From: Schlesneria sp. DSM 10557
Lineage (GTDB): Bacteria > Planctomycetota > Planctomycetia > Planctomycetales > Planctomycetaceae
Reading direction: 5' to 3'
NCBI RefSeq assembly: GCF_041860085.1
Contig: NZ_CP124747.1
Location: 310,001 to 374,000 of the forward strand
DNA: 64,000 bases
The notes under the pieces were generated by a model that did not search any database, was not told the DNA's origin, and was given only the letters and a program-made list of their open reading frames with translations. This document shows positions 8,743 through 17,596 of the stretch, in pieces (within the stretch, counting starts at the first letter, position 1; every line of letters begins with the position of its first letter). The position numbers and the translations under genes were made by a program.

Positions 8743-9600
8743 ATGAGTCAGACAGACGAAGCAGCCCGACGTACGTATTGGGCTGAACAGATGGAGCGGG
8801 GCTATGACATTGTCCAGCTTCTCTTAAGACACCCCGTTGAAGAGTGTGGAGAGGGCTTCGCCTCATTGCCTGAAGCGGCCAAGTCAGCGGGCATCGAGAT
8901 GCAGTTCTCGACCTCAAAAATTGCAGGTGACCTCGAACGCGTGTTCTTCATGCGGGAGAGCCTGGTTAGCGTCGTCATGGCCGTTGGTAAAGCGATGAAT
9001 GATCGGGGCTGGATCCTGAAAATCGAGGATGCCTTCCGTTCGTTAGAGATGCAGGGCCAACTCGTACGTAAGCCAGAACTTTTCGACGCGATCCTGAATA
9101 AATGCATCTGGGAGAACGGTGGCGAGATTCCGTCTGCTGAACTGGTCTTCCGTCGTGCGATTGTTTTAATCGCGAACATTCCGAAGATCGGGACTCACAT
9201 GTCAGGTTCGGCCATCGACGTGTCTGTGTTCTCACGCGAGGATGGCAGCGAAGTCTGGCGGGGCAATCATTATCTTGAGATGAGCGAACGGACGCCGATG
9301 CGGTCTCCCTTCGTTGAGCCCGAAGCACTTAAGAATCGCCTCGAAATCACAGCCATGCTGGAATCCGAGGGACTGGTTCATTTCCCCTACGAATTCTGGC
9401 ACTTCAACAAGGATGACGCTCTGGGACACGTGCTGAGGAATAATCCATCCCCAGCCCGATTCGGTCCCGTTCATTGGGACCCCAAAACGAACCGTGTCAC
9501 GGCAGTCGACAACCCGTTAACTCCCCTCAATCCACTCCCTGTGATCCAAAAGGAAATTGACGCAGCGCTCGAGCGTGCTCGAACTCGCCAGGGGACGTAA
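8743..9600 (+). CDS. D-Ala-D-Ala dipeptidase (VanX/DdpX-like, M15D)
   Basis: 285 residues with the complete M15D active site: THMSGSAIDV (zinc ligands His152 and Asp159) and EFWHFN (catalytic Glu217, zinc ligand His220). VanX-type enzymes split D-Ala-D-Ala, either in glycopeptide resistance or in peptidoglycan recycling. The protein is longer than VanX (about 200 residues), with N-terminal and C-terminal extensions. No signal peptide is seen. There are no vanH, vanA, vanR or vanS neighbours, so a resistance role is not supported; recycling or peptide catabolism with the upstream M81 gene fits better. Confidence 0.8.
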   Translation: MSQTDEAARRTYWAEQMERGYDIVQLLLRHPVEECGEGFASLPEAAKSAGIEMQFSTSKIAGDLERVFFMRESLVSVVMAVGKAMNDRGWILKIEDAFRSLEMQGQLVRKPELFDAILNKCIWENGGEIPSAELVFRRAIVLIANIPKIGTHMSGSAIDVSVFSREDGSEVWRGNHYLEMSERTPMRSPFVEPEALKNRLEITAMLESEGLVHFPYEFWHFNKDDALGHVLRNNPSPARFGPVHWDPKTNRVTAVDNPLTPLNPLPVIQKEIDAALERARTRQGT

Positions 9601-10018
9601 CGATTACTCCTGTCAGCAGGTGCTCGCCGACAATCCGCACGACTGGCAAAGTCACGCAAGAGCGTGATACCCGGATGCCGATTAGCGGGACGAGAACCCG
9701 GACGAGCACTGACTGTTAATCAAAAATCTCCAGTTACTGCGGCCTGTTTGTCGATGGGAGTAACGCGGAAATGGCTTAAAGAGCTGGGGGAATGCTCGTG
9801 CGCCTCCGGTTCTGTGCCGAAAGAGTGGAAATCGGTCCGTAAAGTTGCTGTTTTTTCCCTAATTTGCCAGAATGTGCAGTCTGTTGGGGTCTGAGTGTGA
9901 TTTCAGGCCGACTCTAGATTGAACGCACCCGGCAAAGACTTGGACGATCCGTTCCCGTAGAACAGGAGTCCTGGGTCGCTGAAGAGAACAGACGAAGGCT
10001 TTCGCATAAGGTTGATCG
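9601..10018. other. Intergenic, nothing recognised
   Basis: About 420 bp between the VanX-like and BMC genes. No tRNA, terminator hairpin or credible small gene was seen. Confidence 0.45.
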
Positions 10019-10627
10019 ATGAGTGTTTCGTTAAGCCTCGCCCTGCTCGAAATTAACAATCTTGCGCCATCATTCATTGTGGCGGATGCGTGCTCGAAGG
10101 CGGCCAACGTCCGCATCCTTGGCATTGAAAGCACCGACGGTGCGGCTCAGTGCATCAAGTTGGTGGGACCGATCGCCGACGTTCAAGCCGCTGCAGACCG
10201 AGGTGTGGAACTGGCAAAGCGGATGGGAAGTTCTGCCTTCTTTTCTGTCCTGCCTGCCCCCTTGGAGCTGACTTACAATTTGGCCGACGCGAAGCCCGCG
10301 TTTAGCCCTTTGCTCGGTGGATACGATATTCGCAAACCCAGAGAGAATTCCATGTCGACTACGAATGCACTTGGACTGTTGGAAACACAAGGTCTCGTCG
10401 CTGCTCTGCACGCCACCGATGACATGTTGAAGGCCTCGAACGTGACGCTGGCTGGTAAGGAAAAGATCGGTGCCGCTTACGTGACGATCATGATCCGGGG
10501 TGATGTTGCAGCCGTCCAGACCGCGATTGAAGTCGGGCGTCAGACGGTTGAGCGATTGGGTGGCAAGCTGATCCTGGCTGATGTGATCGCGCGGCCGCAT
10601 GCTGACCTGGCCTCGCTCCTTCCGTAA
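10019..10627 (+). CDS. Tandem-BMC shell protein (BMC-T type)
   Basis: 202 residues made of two bacterial-microcompartment domains: a diverged one (about 5-90) and a canonical one (about 113-200). The second contains ALGLLETQGLVAALHATDDM, EKIGAAYVTIMIRGDVAAV and a VIARPH ending. Tandem-BMC proteins form trimers that take hexamer positions in the shell and often have a gated pore. An internal ATG at 10351 starts the second domain, but the first domain is in frame and BMC-like, so one fused protein is preferred. AAGG lies about 9 nt before the start. No enzymes, BMC-H or BMC-P genes are nearby, so it is an orphan or satellite shell gene. A terminator follows. Confidence 0.85.
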   Translation: MSVSLSLALLEINNLAPSFIVADACSKAANVRILGIESTDGAAQCIKLVGPIADVQAAADRGVELAKRMGSSAFFSVLPAPLELTYNLADAKPAFSPLLGGYDIRKPRENSMSTTNALGLLETQGLVAALHATDDMLKASNVTLAGKEKIGAAYVTIMIRGDVAAVQTAIEVGRQTVERLGGKLILADVIARPHADLASLLP

Positions 10628-10685
10628 TTGATACGAACCGTATTTAATACGAAGTTCACTCGAGCTTTGTTTTGAGCAATGAGAT

Positions 10686-10713
10686 GGGGGCTTTTGTTTC
10701 AGAAGCCCCCTTT
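10686..10713 (+). terminator. Terminator after BMC gene
   Basis: GGGGGCTT (10686-10693) pairs with AAGCCCCC (10703-10710) across a 9-nt loop, followed by TTTCT. It is 58 bp after the BMC stop codon, which supports a monocistronic BMC transcript. Confidence 0.75.
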
Positions 10714-10946
10714 CTCACGCTGCACGTTCGGAGAATTGGCTCGGACCCCACGGCCGGTCCCTTTCTGCGGGATTGTCTTGAGCAGGACTCGGTCCGTACG
10801 ATCTGATGAACCGCTCGGATCGATCATTGAAGGGGCTTTCTGCGATTCCCCTTGTTCCGTATATCAGCAAACGGCTTCATCGCGATGACCACCTCGTCAT
10901 CCGCAGAGCCTGACGATGAAACGACCTGTTGGTCGCGCTGCCTCGC

Positions 10947-12815
10947 TCAGGCCGATTCGGTCGTTCGTCCGCCGCGACGCACTCCTTTGACGCCCGGAAT
11001 CGCCGCAATGAGTTTGCGAGTGTACTCATTCTGCGGGTTAGCATAGATATCGTCCGAGGGGCCGTACTCAACGATTTTTCCTGCGTTCATAACCGCCATC
11101 ATGTCGGACATGAATTTCACTACGCTCAGGTCATGGCTGATGAAGACGTAGGTCAGACCACGTCGTTCCTGCAGATCCTTGAGCAGGTTGAGTACCTGGG
11201 CCTGAACCGATACATCGAGCGCGGACACGGATTCGTCGCAGATCAGGAAGTCCGGTTCCACGGCGAGCGATCGGGCGATACAGAGTCGCTGCCGCTGACC
11301 ACCGGAAAATTCATGGGGATAGCGGTGCAAGTGCTCGGGCAGAAGGCCGACCTCTTCGAGCAAATGTGCTGCCCGATCTCGACGGTCTTGAAGGCCGCTT
11401 CCGATCCGATGAACGCTCATCGCTTCAGTGATCATCGCTTCGACGGTCAAGCGAGGATTGAGTGAGCTATACGGGTCCTGGAAGATAATCTGCATTCGTC
11501 GTCGCTGCCGACGAAGTTCTTCACCTCTCAGGCTCGTCCAGTCTATTCCGTTGAACGCGACTGTCCCTCCGCTGATGGTCAGCAGTCGCATGATGGCACG
11601 GCCGGTGGTCGTCTTGCCACACCCGGATTCCCCCACCAGGCCAAGGGTCTGGCCCTTGTAGACCTTGAAACTGACACCATCGACGGCTTTGTTATAAGCG
11701 ACAGTCCGGCGGAGCAGGCCCTTTTTGATCGGATAGTAGACTTGCAGATTTTCGACCGCCAAGAGCGGCGATTCACTTTCCGGAACGTGGGTCACCGCGT
11801 CGGATTGGCTGCCTGAACTTTTAACAGCTGAGTCTGCTGAGTCCGATGGTCGCAGCTTGGCCAATTCACTCTGTGGGTGAATGAGGCGCCCTCGCCCACG
11901 CCCTTCAATTTCAACCAATCGCGCGGGACTCAGTGGTTTTTCCGTGATGACAAGTTGTCCGTCAGGGTTTCTCACTGTGTCCATGTAATCGGACACGACG
12001 GGAAGTCGTCGTCTCGTCGTGTCCAGTCTTGGTCGGCAGGCGAGCAGTCCCTTTGTGTAGGGGTGACGCGGGTTGGCGAAAATGTTCTCCACTTTGTCGT
12101 ATTCGACAAGTTTACCGCGGTACATCACGGCCACTTCATCGGCGATTTCTGAGATGACTCCCAAGTCGTGAGTGATGAACAGGATTGCCATTCCCCGTTC
12201 GTCCCGTAACTTGCGAATCAGATCGAGAATTTGAGCCTGGATCGTGACGTCAAGTGCCGTGGTGGGCTCGTCTGCAATCAGCAGCTTCGGATTGCAGGCC
12301 AGTGCCATGGCGATCATGACACGCTGCTTCTGGCCCCCAGACATCTCGTGCGGGAATTTTTCGATCGATTGTTCGGGGTTGGGAATCCCAACCTCTGAAA
12401 ACAGGCGACGGGTTCTCTCCATGGCCTCGCGACGGGTTACTTGTTCATGGAGGAGGATCGCTTCGGCGACTTGAGCACCGACGCGATAGACGGGGTTTAA
12501 CGAGGTCCCGGGTTCCTGAAAGATCATGCTCAGTTCATTACCACGCATGTGCCGCATCTGTGCGCGTGGCAATTTGACGAGATCCTTGCCGAGGAAAACA
12601 ATCTTTCCCCCTTCGATCTTCGCACCGACATCGGGTAGCAGTCGCATGATTGAGAGTGAAGTTACCGATTTGCCGGAACCCGACTCACCGACCAGGCCCA
12701 GTGTGTGCCCGGGGCGAATTTGTATCGACAGGTCATCGACGGCTTTGACGGTACCGCTATCTGAATGAAAGTAGGTCTTGAGCCCAGTGATCTCGAGCAG
12801 AGCCGTATCCGTCAT
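10947..12815 (-). CDS. Peptide/nickel-type ABC transporter, fused double ATPase (DppD-DppF)
   Basis: 622 residues containing two complete ABC ATPases of the oligopeptide/dipeptide class. The first has Walker A GESGSGKS (about 43-50), signature MSGGQKQR and Walker [13 protein letters not shown]. The second has GESGCGKTT (about 390-398), FSGGQRQR and [12 protein letters not shown]. Each is followed by the oligopeptide-type C-terminal extension ([26 protein letters not shown]). A linker of about 80 residues joins them. It energises import of peptides or related solutes by permeases that are not encoded here. GGAAGGAA lies just upstream of the ATG, a strong ribosome binding site. Confidence 0.9.
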   Translation of the reverse strand: MTDTALLEITGLKTYFHSDSGTVKAVDDLSIQIRPGHTLGLVGESGSGKSVTSLSIMRLLPDVGAKIEGGKIVFLGKDLVKLPRAQMRHMRGNELSMIFQEPGTSLNPVYRVGAQVAEAILLHEQVTRREAMERTRRLFSEVGIPNPEQSIEKFPHEMSGGQKQRVMIAMALACNPKLLIADEPTTALDVTIQAQILDLIRKLRDERGMAILFITHDLGVISEIADEVAVMYRGKLVEYDKVENIFANPRHPYTKGLLACRPRLDTTRRRLPVVSDYMDTVRNPDGQLVITEKPLSPARLVEIEGRGRGRLIHPQSELAKLRPSDSADSAVKSSGSQSDAVTHVPESESPLLAVENLQVYYPIKKGLLRRTVAYNKAVDGVSFKVYKGQTLGLVGESGCGKTTTGRAIMRLLTISGGTVAFNGIDWTSLRGEELRRQRRRMQIIFQDPYSSLNPRLTVEAMITEAMSVHRIGSGLQDRRDRAAHLLEEVGLLPEHLHRYPHEFSGGQRQRLCIARSLAVEPDFLICDESVSALDVSVQAQVLNLLKDLQERRGLTYVFISHDLSVVKFMSDMMAVMNAGKIVEYGPSDDIYANPQNEYTRKLIAAIPGVKGVRRGGRTTESA

Positions 12816-12990
12816 GGATTCCTTCCCCTTCCAAACATCCCATGCTGTTGATGATCATCGACACCTGCTCTGTCGTCTGAGTTGAGTGCTATTTGATGCA
12901 GGTGGCTTCCGTCATACGCCCCATGTTACGGTTTTTATGACTTCGGTAAAATCGAGTGTTCATCCACCGAAGTCGGCTTACAATCGACCT

Positions 12991-13992
12991 TCACTCAAAC
13001 CGCCGTCCCCTTTGAGAATCAGCCCTCAGGCGATCATAAAACCCCGTCAGGTCATCAGGAAACGGTCGACGGAAGTAAAGTTCTTCTCCCGTGATGGGAT
13101 GCACAAAGCCGAGTTCCGCTGCGTGCAGGGCAAGTCGAGGCGCACCGCTACGGTCCTCAATCATTGGGGCAGCAAAGGGCTGCCGGTACTTGACGTCACC
13201 ACAGACCAGATGCCCTCGCTCTGAAAGGTGAATTCGGATCTGGTTTGTTCGCCCGGTTTCAAGCTGACATTCCACCAGTGAATAGGTCCCCAAGTCTTCG
13301 AGAGGGCGAACATGAGTGACTGCGCGTTTGCCGATTTTGGGGTTGTTTACGCTTCCCCGGCGCCCGTCACCCCGATCCCGAACCAGATTCGATTCAATCG
13401 TTTCCTCGATCGGGTGACCGTGTACGATAGCCCAGTAAATGCGGTGGGCGGTGTGGCGTCGAAACTGATTAATCAGCCCGTCCTCTGCTTCCGCAGAACG
13501 AGCAATCACCAGCAGGCCACTGGTATCCCGGTCCAGCCGGTGGACGACGCGAAGGGCCGGCATGCGGAGATGTCGTGACCGACCAGGGGGGCTGCCTTGT
13601 TGCATTCGTCGACCAAGCAAGGCCGCGACTGCTTCTTCGAGAGAGGGCTGTAGCGATTTCTTGTCTGCGGACCAGCGTTCTTCTTCTTCACGACGGTGCG
13701 TCATCATTCCCGAAGGTTTGGCAACGACGACAACGTGCGGGTCCAGGAAGAGGATCTCTACGTCACTCGGTCTGGGAGTCGCCACGGGACGAGAACTCAG
13801 CGCGACGACATCGTGTAATTTGAGTCGACGAGCCTCTTCAAGACAAAGAACCCCGTTGACGGACACGTGTGATTTTGCCAGTTGCTGCCGCAGCCTCGAC
13901 CACGACTCCCCCGGAACAGCAGCCCGCAAAACGGCAAGCACCGTTTTGCCAACGAGATCTTCGGTGACTGTAAACTGGATGGAGTCTGGCAT
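12991..13992 (-). CDS. RluA-family pseudouridine synthase
   Basis: About 333 residues. An S4-like N-terminal part (VSVNGVLCLEEARRLKLHDVV) is followed by the RluA catalytic domain with HRLDRDTSG around residue 155, whose Asp is the catalytic residue, then LVECQLETGRTNQIRIH and HAAELGFVHPITGEE. It isomerises specific uridines in rRNA or tRNA; the exact target cannot be told. The start at 13992 (MPDSIQFTV) is chosen over an upstream TTG at 14055, which adds a non-conserved leader. A Lys/Arg/Glu-rich insert (MTHRREEEERW) follows the first catalytic-domain strand. It lies 89 bp after the DUF6580 gene in the same direction and could be the tail of that transcript. Confidence 0.88.
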   Translation of the reverse strand: MPDSIQFTVTEDLVGKTVLAVLRAAVPGESWSRLRQQLAKSHVSVNGVLCLEEARRLKLHDVVALSSRPVATPRPSDVEILFLDPHVVVVAKPSGMMTHRREEEERWSADKKSLQPSLEEAVAALLGRRMQQGSPPGRSRHLRMPALRVVHRLDRDTSGLLVIARSAEAEDGLINQFRRHTAHRIYWAIVHGHPIEETIESNLVRDRGDGRRGSVNNPKIGKRAVTHVRPLEDLGTYSLVECQLETGRTNQIRIHLSERGHLVCGDVKYRQPFAAPMIEDRSGAPRLALHAAELGFVHPITGEELYFRRPFPDDLTGFYDRLRADSQRGRRFE

Positions 13993-14081
13993 AGAGACGA
14001 AACTGTTCGATGAAAAGCCAGGGTCCAGCGATCGAAATCCCGACGCTGGACCCAAGAGGAATTGACGTTCGGCCGATGAAA

Positions 14082-14708
14082 CTAGATCGACTGCACCGGC
14101 TGAAGCGGTTCGAGAGTGTCCCTCGATGGCTCGCTACCCAGCATCGTTCGGTCTGCCAGTGGGCTGAACAGAACGGCTGAATAGAAGAGGGTACTCAACA
14201 GCGAGTATTTCACATAAGGGAGAGCGGCTACGTAACAGGCCATTAATCCGGCTGCCGTGTGCGGAGGTGTGGTCTGTGTGTAGAAGTAAGCAAAGTTCGT
14301 TACGACATAGAACAGGACCTCGGCGAAGACACCCTGGCGGACAGCCGAGGCAACGCGAGAAAGGCCGGTCTGGCGATTGAGGCCCGCGCCCATTACGACA
14401 GCAATGACATTGCACAGGTAAGCACACCAGCGATCGCTGGGGAACGCCCATGAAAATTGACCTGTGGCAGCCCAGATGGCCAGATCACTTCCGAGGAGTG
14501 CGAGCAGGGGCAGGCCGAAGCGGGAGCGGCGGTCATTCATATACGCCCCCGAATAGAGGCATACGGCCATCAAGGGCGAAAAATTCCACGGATAGAAAAA
14601 AGCATTGGAATCCGTCTTGATGTCGTACGAAGTCAGGACGTACGGCACCACTCGCAGAACGATCGTAAACGCGACAAGTCCCAATAGAAATTTCATTCGT
14701 GGTTGCAT
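14082..14708 (-). CDS. DUF6580 membrane protein, ECF S-component-like; candidate B12 importer
   Basis: 208 residues with about five or six hydrophobic segments. The N-terminal RVVPYVLTSYD...NFSPLMAVCLYSGAY matches the DUF6580 hallmark (an NF[ST]P motif before the second helix). This family is annotated as putative transport protein and resembles S components of ECF vitamin transporters. Cys residues lie in MAVC, RWCAYLCN and LMACY. AAGGG lies about 10 nt before the ATG. It is the third gene downstream of a cobalamin riboswitch with no terminator seen between. A solitary B12 uptake protein, functionally like BtuM, is the working inference; direct evidence of substrate is lacking. Confidence 0.75.
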   Translation of the reverse strand: MQPRMKFLLGLVAFTIVLRVVPYVLTSYDIKTDSNAFFYPWNFSPLMAVCLYSGAYMNDRRSRFGLPLLALLGSDLAIWAATGQFSWAFPSDRWCAYLCNVIAVVMGAGLNRQTGLSRVASAVRQGVFAEVLFYVVTNFAYFYTQTTPPHTAAGLMACYVAALPYVKYSLLSTLFYSAVLFSPLADRTMLGSEPSRDTLEPLQPVQSI

Positions 14709-14829
14709 CTCGTACCCTTCAATTGATGTTCATCGCCGCGGAAGAAATGAGGTCATTCCATTTCCGCGAATAGAGTGTAAGCAGGACAGCAAACTTTCGC
14801 GAGCGAAGTTTTGTGTGAATGCCCGAAAA

Positions 14830-15231
14830 TCATTCGAGCGGATCAGGCAGCGGTCCATCCTGAGTTAACGGGCACTTGTGGAGCGGACATCTCGGGCGTG
14901 ATTGACTGGTCTGTAACATTTCCAATGGCCCGACAGCTCGCCACGCACGGCATTGGTCACAGTACAGCCCGGGGATCAGCGTCGGCTCTCCAGTTTCTGG
15001 ATTGTACTCCGGTGAAGCTCTGGCTCGCAGCAGGAATGCCTCACCTGTTTTTGTATCGACATAGACAAATTCTTGCAGTTGATCATCGGGGATGATGGAC
15101 GAACTGGAAAAAAGCCGGGCAAAGTAAATGGCTCCGCCAGCGAGCAGCACCAGAGCTGTGCCTATATAAACCCGCTTGTCTGGCAAGATAATCCTCCTGA
15201 TCGGAACGCCGGTGATCGCTTTATGTAACAA
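14830..15231 (-). CDS. Small membrane-anchored protein with CxxC-type cysteines
   Basis: 133 residues, no family recognised. One transmembrane helix (about 23-41, VYIGTALVLLAGGAIYFA) is followed by a periplasmic domain with YCDQC (about 90) and CPLHKCPL (about 114-121), a four-Cys arrangement that could bind a metal or form disulfides. It starts 15 bp after the stop of the DUF1559 gene, with a probable TTG start. Small Cys-containing membrane proteins often follow DUF1559 genes in planctomycetes. Its role in the riboswitch-led unit is unknown. Confidence 0.65.
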   Translation of the reverse strand: MLHKAITGVPIRRIILPDKRVYIGTALVLLAGGAIYFARLFSSSSIIPDDQLQEFVYVDTKTGEAFLLRARASPEYNPETGEPTLIPGLYCDQCRAWRAVGPLEMLQTSQSRPRCPLHKCPLTQDGPLPDPLE

Positions 15232-15246
15232 GTCTTCATTTCGCGC

Positions 15247-16182
15247 TTATTCGCGATCATAAAGCTCATCACGCTTGAGCGGGTCCGACAGGTTTCCGTC
15301 GCTGATGTATCCAATACGCTTGGCGTCCATCTTATTGGCTTGAGCTGCGGACATGAAATTCGTGCCAGGAACCTGAACCAGAAAATGACGGCTCCGCGAT
15401 TCAACGTGCCCATCGAGAAATGCCACATTGGCCGAGTCGGAATGACGGAAGTGCGTCGTCGGAAAGTTCTGGCTGGGAGGTTCCAGTAGCCAGATTTCCT
15501 GAAGATTCAGGGCGTAATCGATTTGAGCAGTGTCAGCGAAGACAGCGGTCTGAGTCATCTGCTGGACGTCGCGCAACTGCCGGAAGTCCGCACCAACTGT
15601 GTAATTCGGGTAGTTCGAGAAATCATACTTGGTGCCGTAGCCAAGGTATCGACCGTTGTATCCATATCCGGACGAGATCCGGCCGAACCGTGTTGAATCG
15701 ACCTGCGTATCTCCAAAGTCGGGGCACTGGAATGTGGCGTAACTGGTTTCTGTGTAAGGTGCGAGCGGTCCTTTGGTGAAGTCGAGTTGCTTACGCGGGT
15801 CTGGCTCGTCGTAGTTGACATTGCCGAACCAGAAGCGGGCCTGGCCAAGGCTGGGGTAAGCCGCTGCGTTCGCAATGAATCTCGCGTCATCAATGCGATA
15901 GCACGGAAGGACGCCTGCATAGGTTTCCGTATAATTATGTAATGCTAACGCGAGTTGCTTGAGGTTGTTCTTGCATTGGGTCCGTCGGGCCGCTTCTCGC
16001 GCCTGTTGAACGGCTGGAAGCAGAAGCGCAATCAGCACTGCAATGATGGCGATGACAACGAGCAGTTCAATCAGCGTGAATGCGGGTCGAATTCGGTTGC
16101 GGGCTGTCAGGCGGGTAAGGTGAGTGGTTCCCGGGAGTGAGGAACCCGGCGTCGTGCGCACTGTGTGCGTGCGGTCTGTCAT
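15247..16182 (-). CDS. DUF1559 prepilin-like protein downstream of cobalamin riboswitch
   Basis: About 311 residues. A basic N-terminal leader precedes a type IV prepilin-like methylation motif and helix ([16 protein letters not shown], about 35-50), followed by [20 protein letters not shown] and the globular DUF1559 domain ending in the H-x-G 'FLDGHVESR' motif near residue 265. These proteins are hugely expanded in planctomycetes and are exported, pseudopilin-like, of unknown function. The start at 16182 has GGAGAA 7 nt upstream, a clear ribosome binding site. The leader of about 180 nt carries a cobalamin riboswitch, so expression is predicted to fall when B12 is plentiful. Confidence 0.88.
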   Translation of the reverse strand: MTDRTHTVRTTPGSSLPGTTHLTRLTARNRIRPAFTLIELLVVIAIIAVLIALLLPAVQQAREAARRTQCKNNLKQLALALHNYTETYAGVLPCYRIDDARFIANAAAYPSLGQARFWFGNVNYDEPDPRKQLDFTKGPLAPYTETSYATFQCPDFGDTQVDSTRFGRISSGYGYNGRYLGYGTKYDFSNYPNYTVGADFRQLRDVQQMTQTAVFADTAQIDYALNLQEIWLLEPPSQNFPTTHFRHSDSANVAFLDGHVESRSRHFLVQVPGTNFMSAAQANKMDAKRIGYISDGNLSDPLKRDELYDRE

Positions 16183-16360
16183 GACAATTCTCCGTTGTCG
16201 AGAAGTAATCGCCAAGAGATCCACGGCAAGCGTGACGACTGCTGTCTCAACGCGCACCCTCTGACCCGGAACGGAGCGGGGAAATTGCGTAGAATGCCCC
16301 TAGGATGTGGGGCCAGGAGTCAACGTTTTCGTTCGCCGCGAACTCGTTGGTATTCGAACG

Positions 16361-16532
16361 GACATCTGGGCAGGTCTTCTGGCTACCGGATCTTACTACT
16401 GACCGCGCCTTCCCAAGCGAGTGGCTCAGTGGCGGTTGCGGAGTTCGTCCCCGGATACAGCGGCGGGACCGCGACGGATTCTCACCGTCTTCCCTATTCT
16501 TCTGTAAACACGTGTTTACAGACACCCATGTC
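16361..16532 (-). promoter_or_regulatory. Cobalamin (adenosylcobalamin) riboswitch
   Basis: On the minus strand the conserved B12 aptamer boxes occur in order: GGGAAGACGGTGAGAATCC, CGGTCCCGCCGCTGT, CGGGGACGAA, GCCACTG, TTGGGAAGGCGCGG, and the 3' signature AGCCAGAAGACCTGCC. A closing P1 helix can form between GACATGGG (16532-16525) and CCCAGATGTC (16370-16361). An 18-bp palindrome at 16503-16520 forms a hairpin on its 5' side. The DUF1559 start codon is 178 nt downstream. No clear intrinsic terminator was seen in the leader, so the mode of control (ribosome-binding-site masking or termination) is open. Confidence 0.93.
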
Positions 16533-17110
16533 TGGCCGGAAATCCTATCGCGTTGAGCGGCAATTGCAACTGTAAAATCGACACATGGTCGATGCTGGCG
16601 CCATTCACAGGCCTGCCGTCAACACGTCAGTCATAGATGAGCCTGAAGCCGTTTGACCAAGCCTCAGAGGCTGTTCTCATTTACACGAAAGGGAGCGTTG
16701 CGGGACAAACCGGCATCTTCGTTCGGCTGTCATTAAACAATGAAGCCTTTGCCTCACTCGAATGGCCCAGGGGAAGTCGGCCCGACAGCAATGCGACGTC
16801 CTTACACCCCGTTATTGCCAGGGTTGACGAACCGCAGCAGCTTCCGTCCCCAACTGTTAAGATGCTTGTAACAAAACCAACCTACGATACACGAAATCAC
16901 TTCGATTCTCGTCTCTACAAGGATGCGAAAAGCGATCCGCCCGCTGATGGGGCACGGCATATTGACCAAAACCGATGGAGCGTAGCCCGTGAAATGGGCA
17001 ATTGCAAAGCTTTCTTTCCGCTTTCTGAGCAGGAAACTTGAGCACCGCAGGAGCGCAAGGTCGAGTGATCAGGCAAGCGGGCATCACGTTCGGGTCAGGG
17101 CATCTTGGTG
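16533..17110. other. Intergenic upstream of riboswitch
   Basis: About 580 bp between the zinc-ribbon protein stop and the riboswitch, expected to hold the promoter of the riboswitch transcript. A 134-codon plus-strand frame (16637-17041) has no recognisable domain and is not called. Confidence 0.45.
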
Positions 17111-17596
17111 TTATTTTTTGGTCGACGAACTTTTCTCCCCTTTGTAGTGGGGATCCTTGGCCCAGTATCCTGGCCCACGGGTTCCATCCTTGCGTTGGCG
17201 TCCGCGCACCCACTTGTATCCCGGTCCGGGAGGATCCGGGCGTTCTTCTTCTTTTGCAGTGGGAACGGGGAGTGCGGGGCTCGCCGTCCCTTTGTCGCTG
17301 CTGACAACAGGAGGAGGACTGACCGACTTCCCGGCCAGGAAGCCAAGAGTCAGGCCCAACAGAAAGCCAGTGATAAAGGCGATGGCGACAATGACCAGTT
17401 TTGTGATTTCGGGAAGTGACTGCCAGATTCCCAGCGGACCACTCGTTTGGGTTCCTGATCCCGACGAGTTTCCGCCTCGCATTCTCTCGAGACAGACGTC
17501 GCAGGCAATCGGATCGAGTTGCGTCACCGACAGAAGTTCTTCCGTGCCGCATTCCGGGCATTTCCAACTTCGTTTGCCAGCGGCTGATGAAGACAT
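17111..17596 (-). CDS. Zinc-ribbon, single-helix membrane protein of unknown function
   Basis: 161 residues. The N-terminus carries a four-cysteine zinc ribbon (CPEC near residue 13 and CDVC near residue 34), then a transmembrane helix (about 63-85, VIVAIAFITGFLLGLTLGF). A Pro/Lys-rich tail ends in a basic GYKWVRGRQRKDGTRGPGYW segment. A zinc-ribbon before a membrane anchor recalls the zinc_ribbon-TM proteins common in planctomycetes. The start at 17596 has GGGAG 8 nt upstream. Convergent or divergent neighbours do not suggest a pathway. Confidence 0.65.
   Translation of the reverse strand: MSSSAAGKRSWKCPECGTEELLSVTQLDPIACDVCLERMRGGNSSGSGTQTSGPLGIWQSLPEITKLVIVAIAFITGFLLGLTLGFLAGKSVSPPPVVSSDKGTASPALPVPTAKEEERPDPPGPGYKWVRGRQRKDGTRGPGYWAKDPHYKGEKSSSTKK

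Noticed and set aside
8743-9600. Glycopeptide resistance cluster around the VanX-like gene
   Set aside because: No vanH, vanA/B ligase or vanR/vanS neighbours; an isolated M15D peptidase is better explained by peptide or wall recycling.
16637-17041. 134-codon plus-strand frame upstream of the riboswitch
   Set aside because: No recognisable domain, no ribosome binding site; it covers the region expected to hold the minus-strand promoter.
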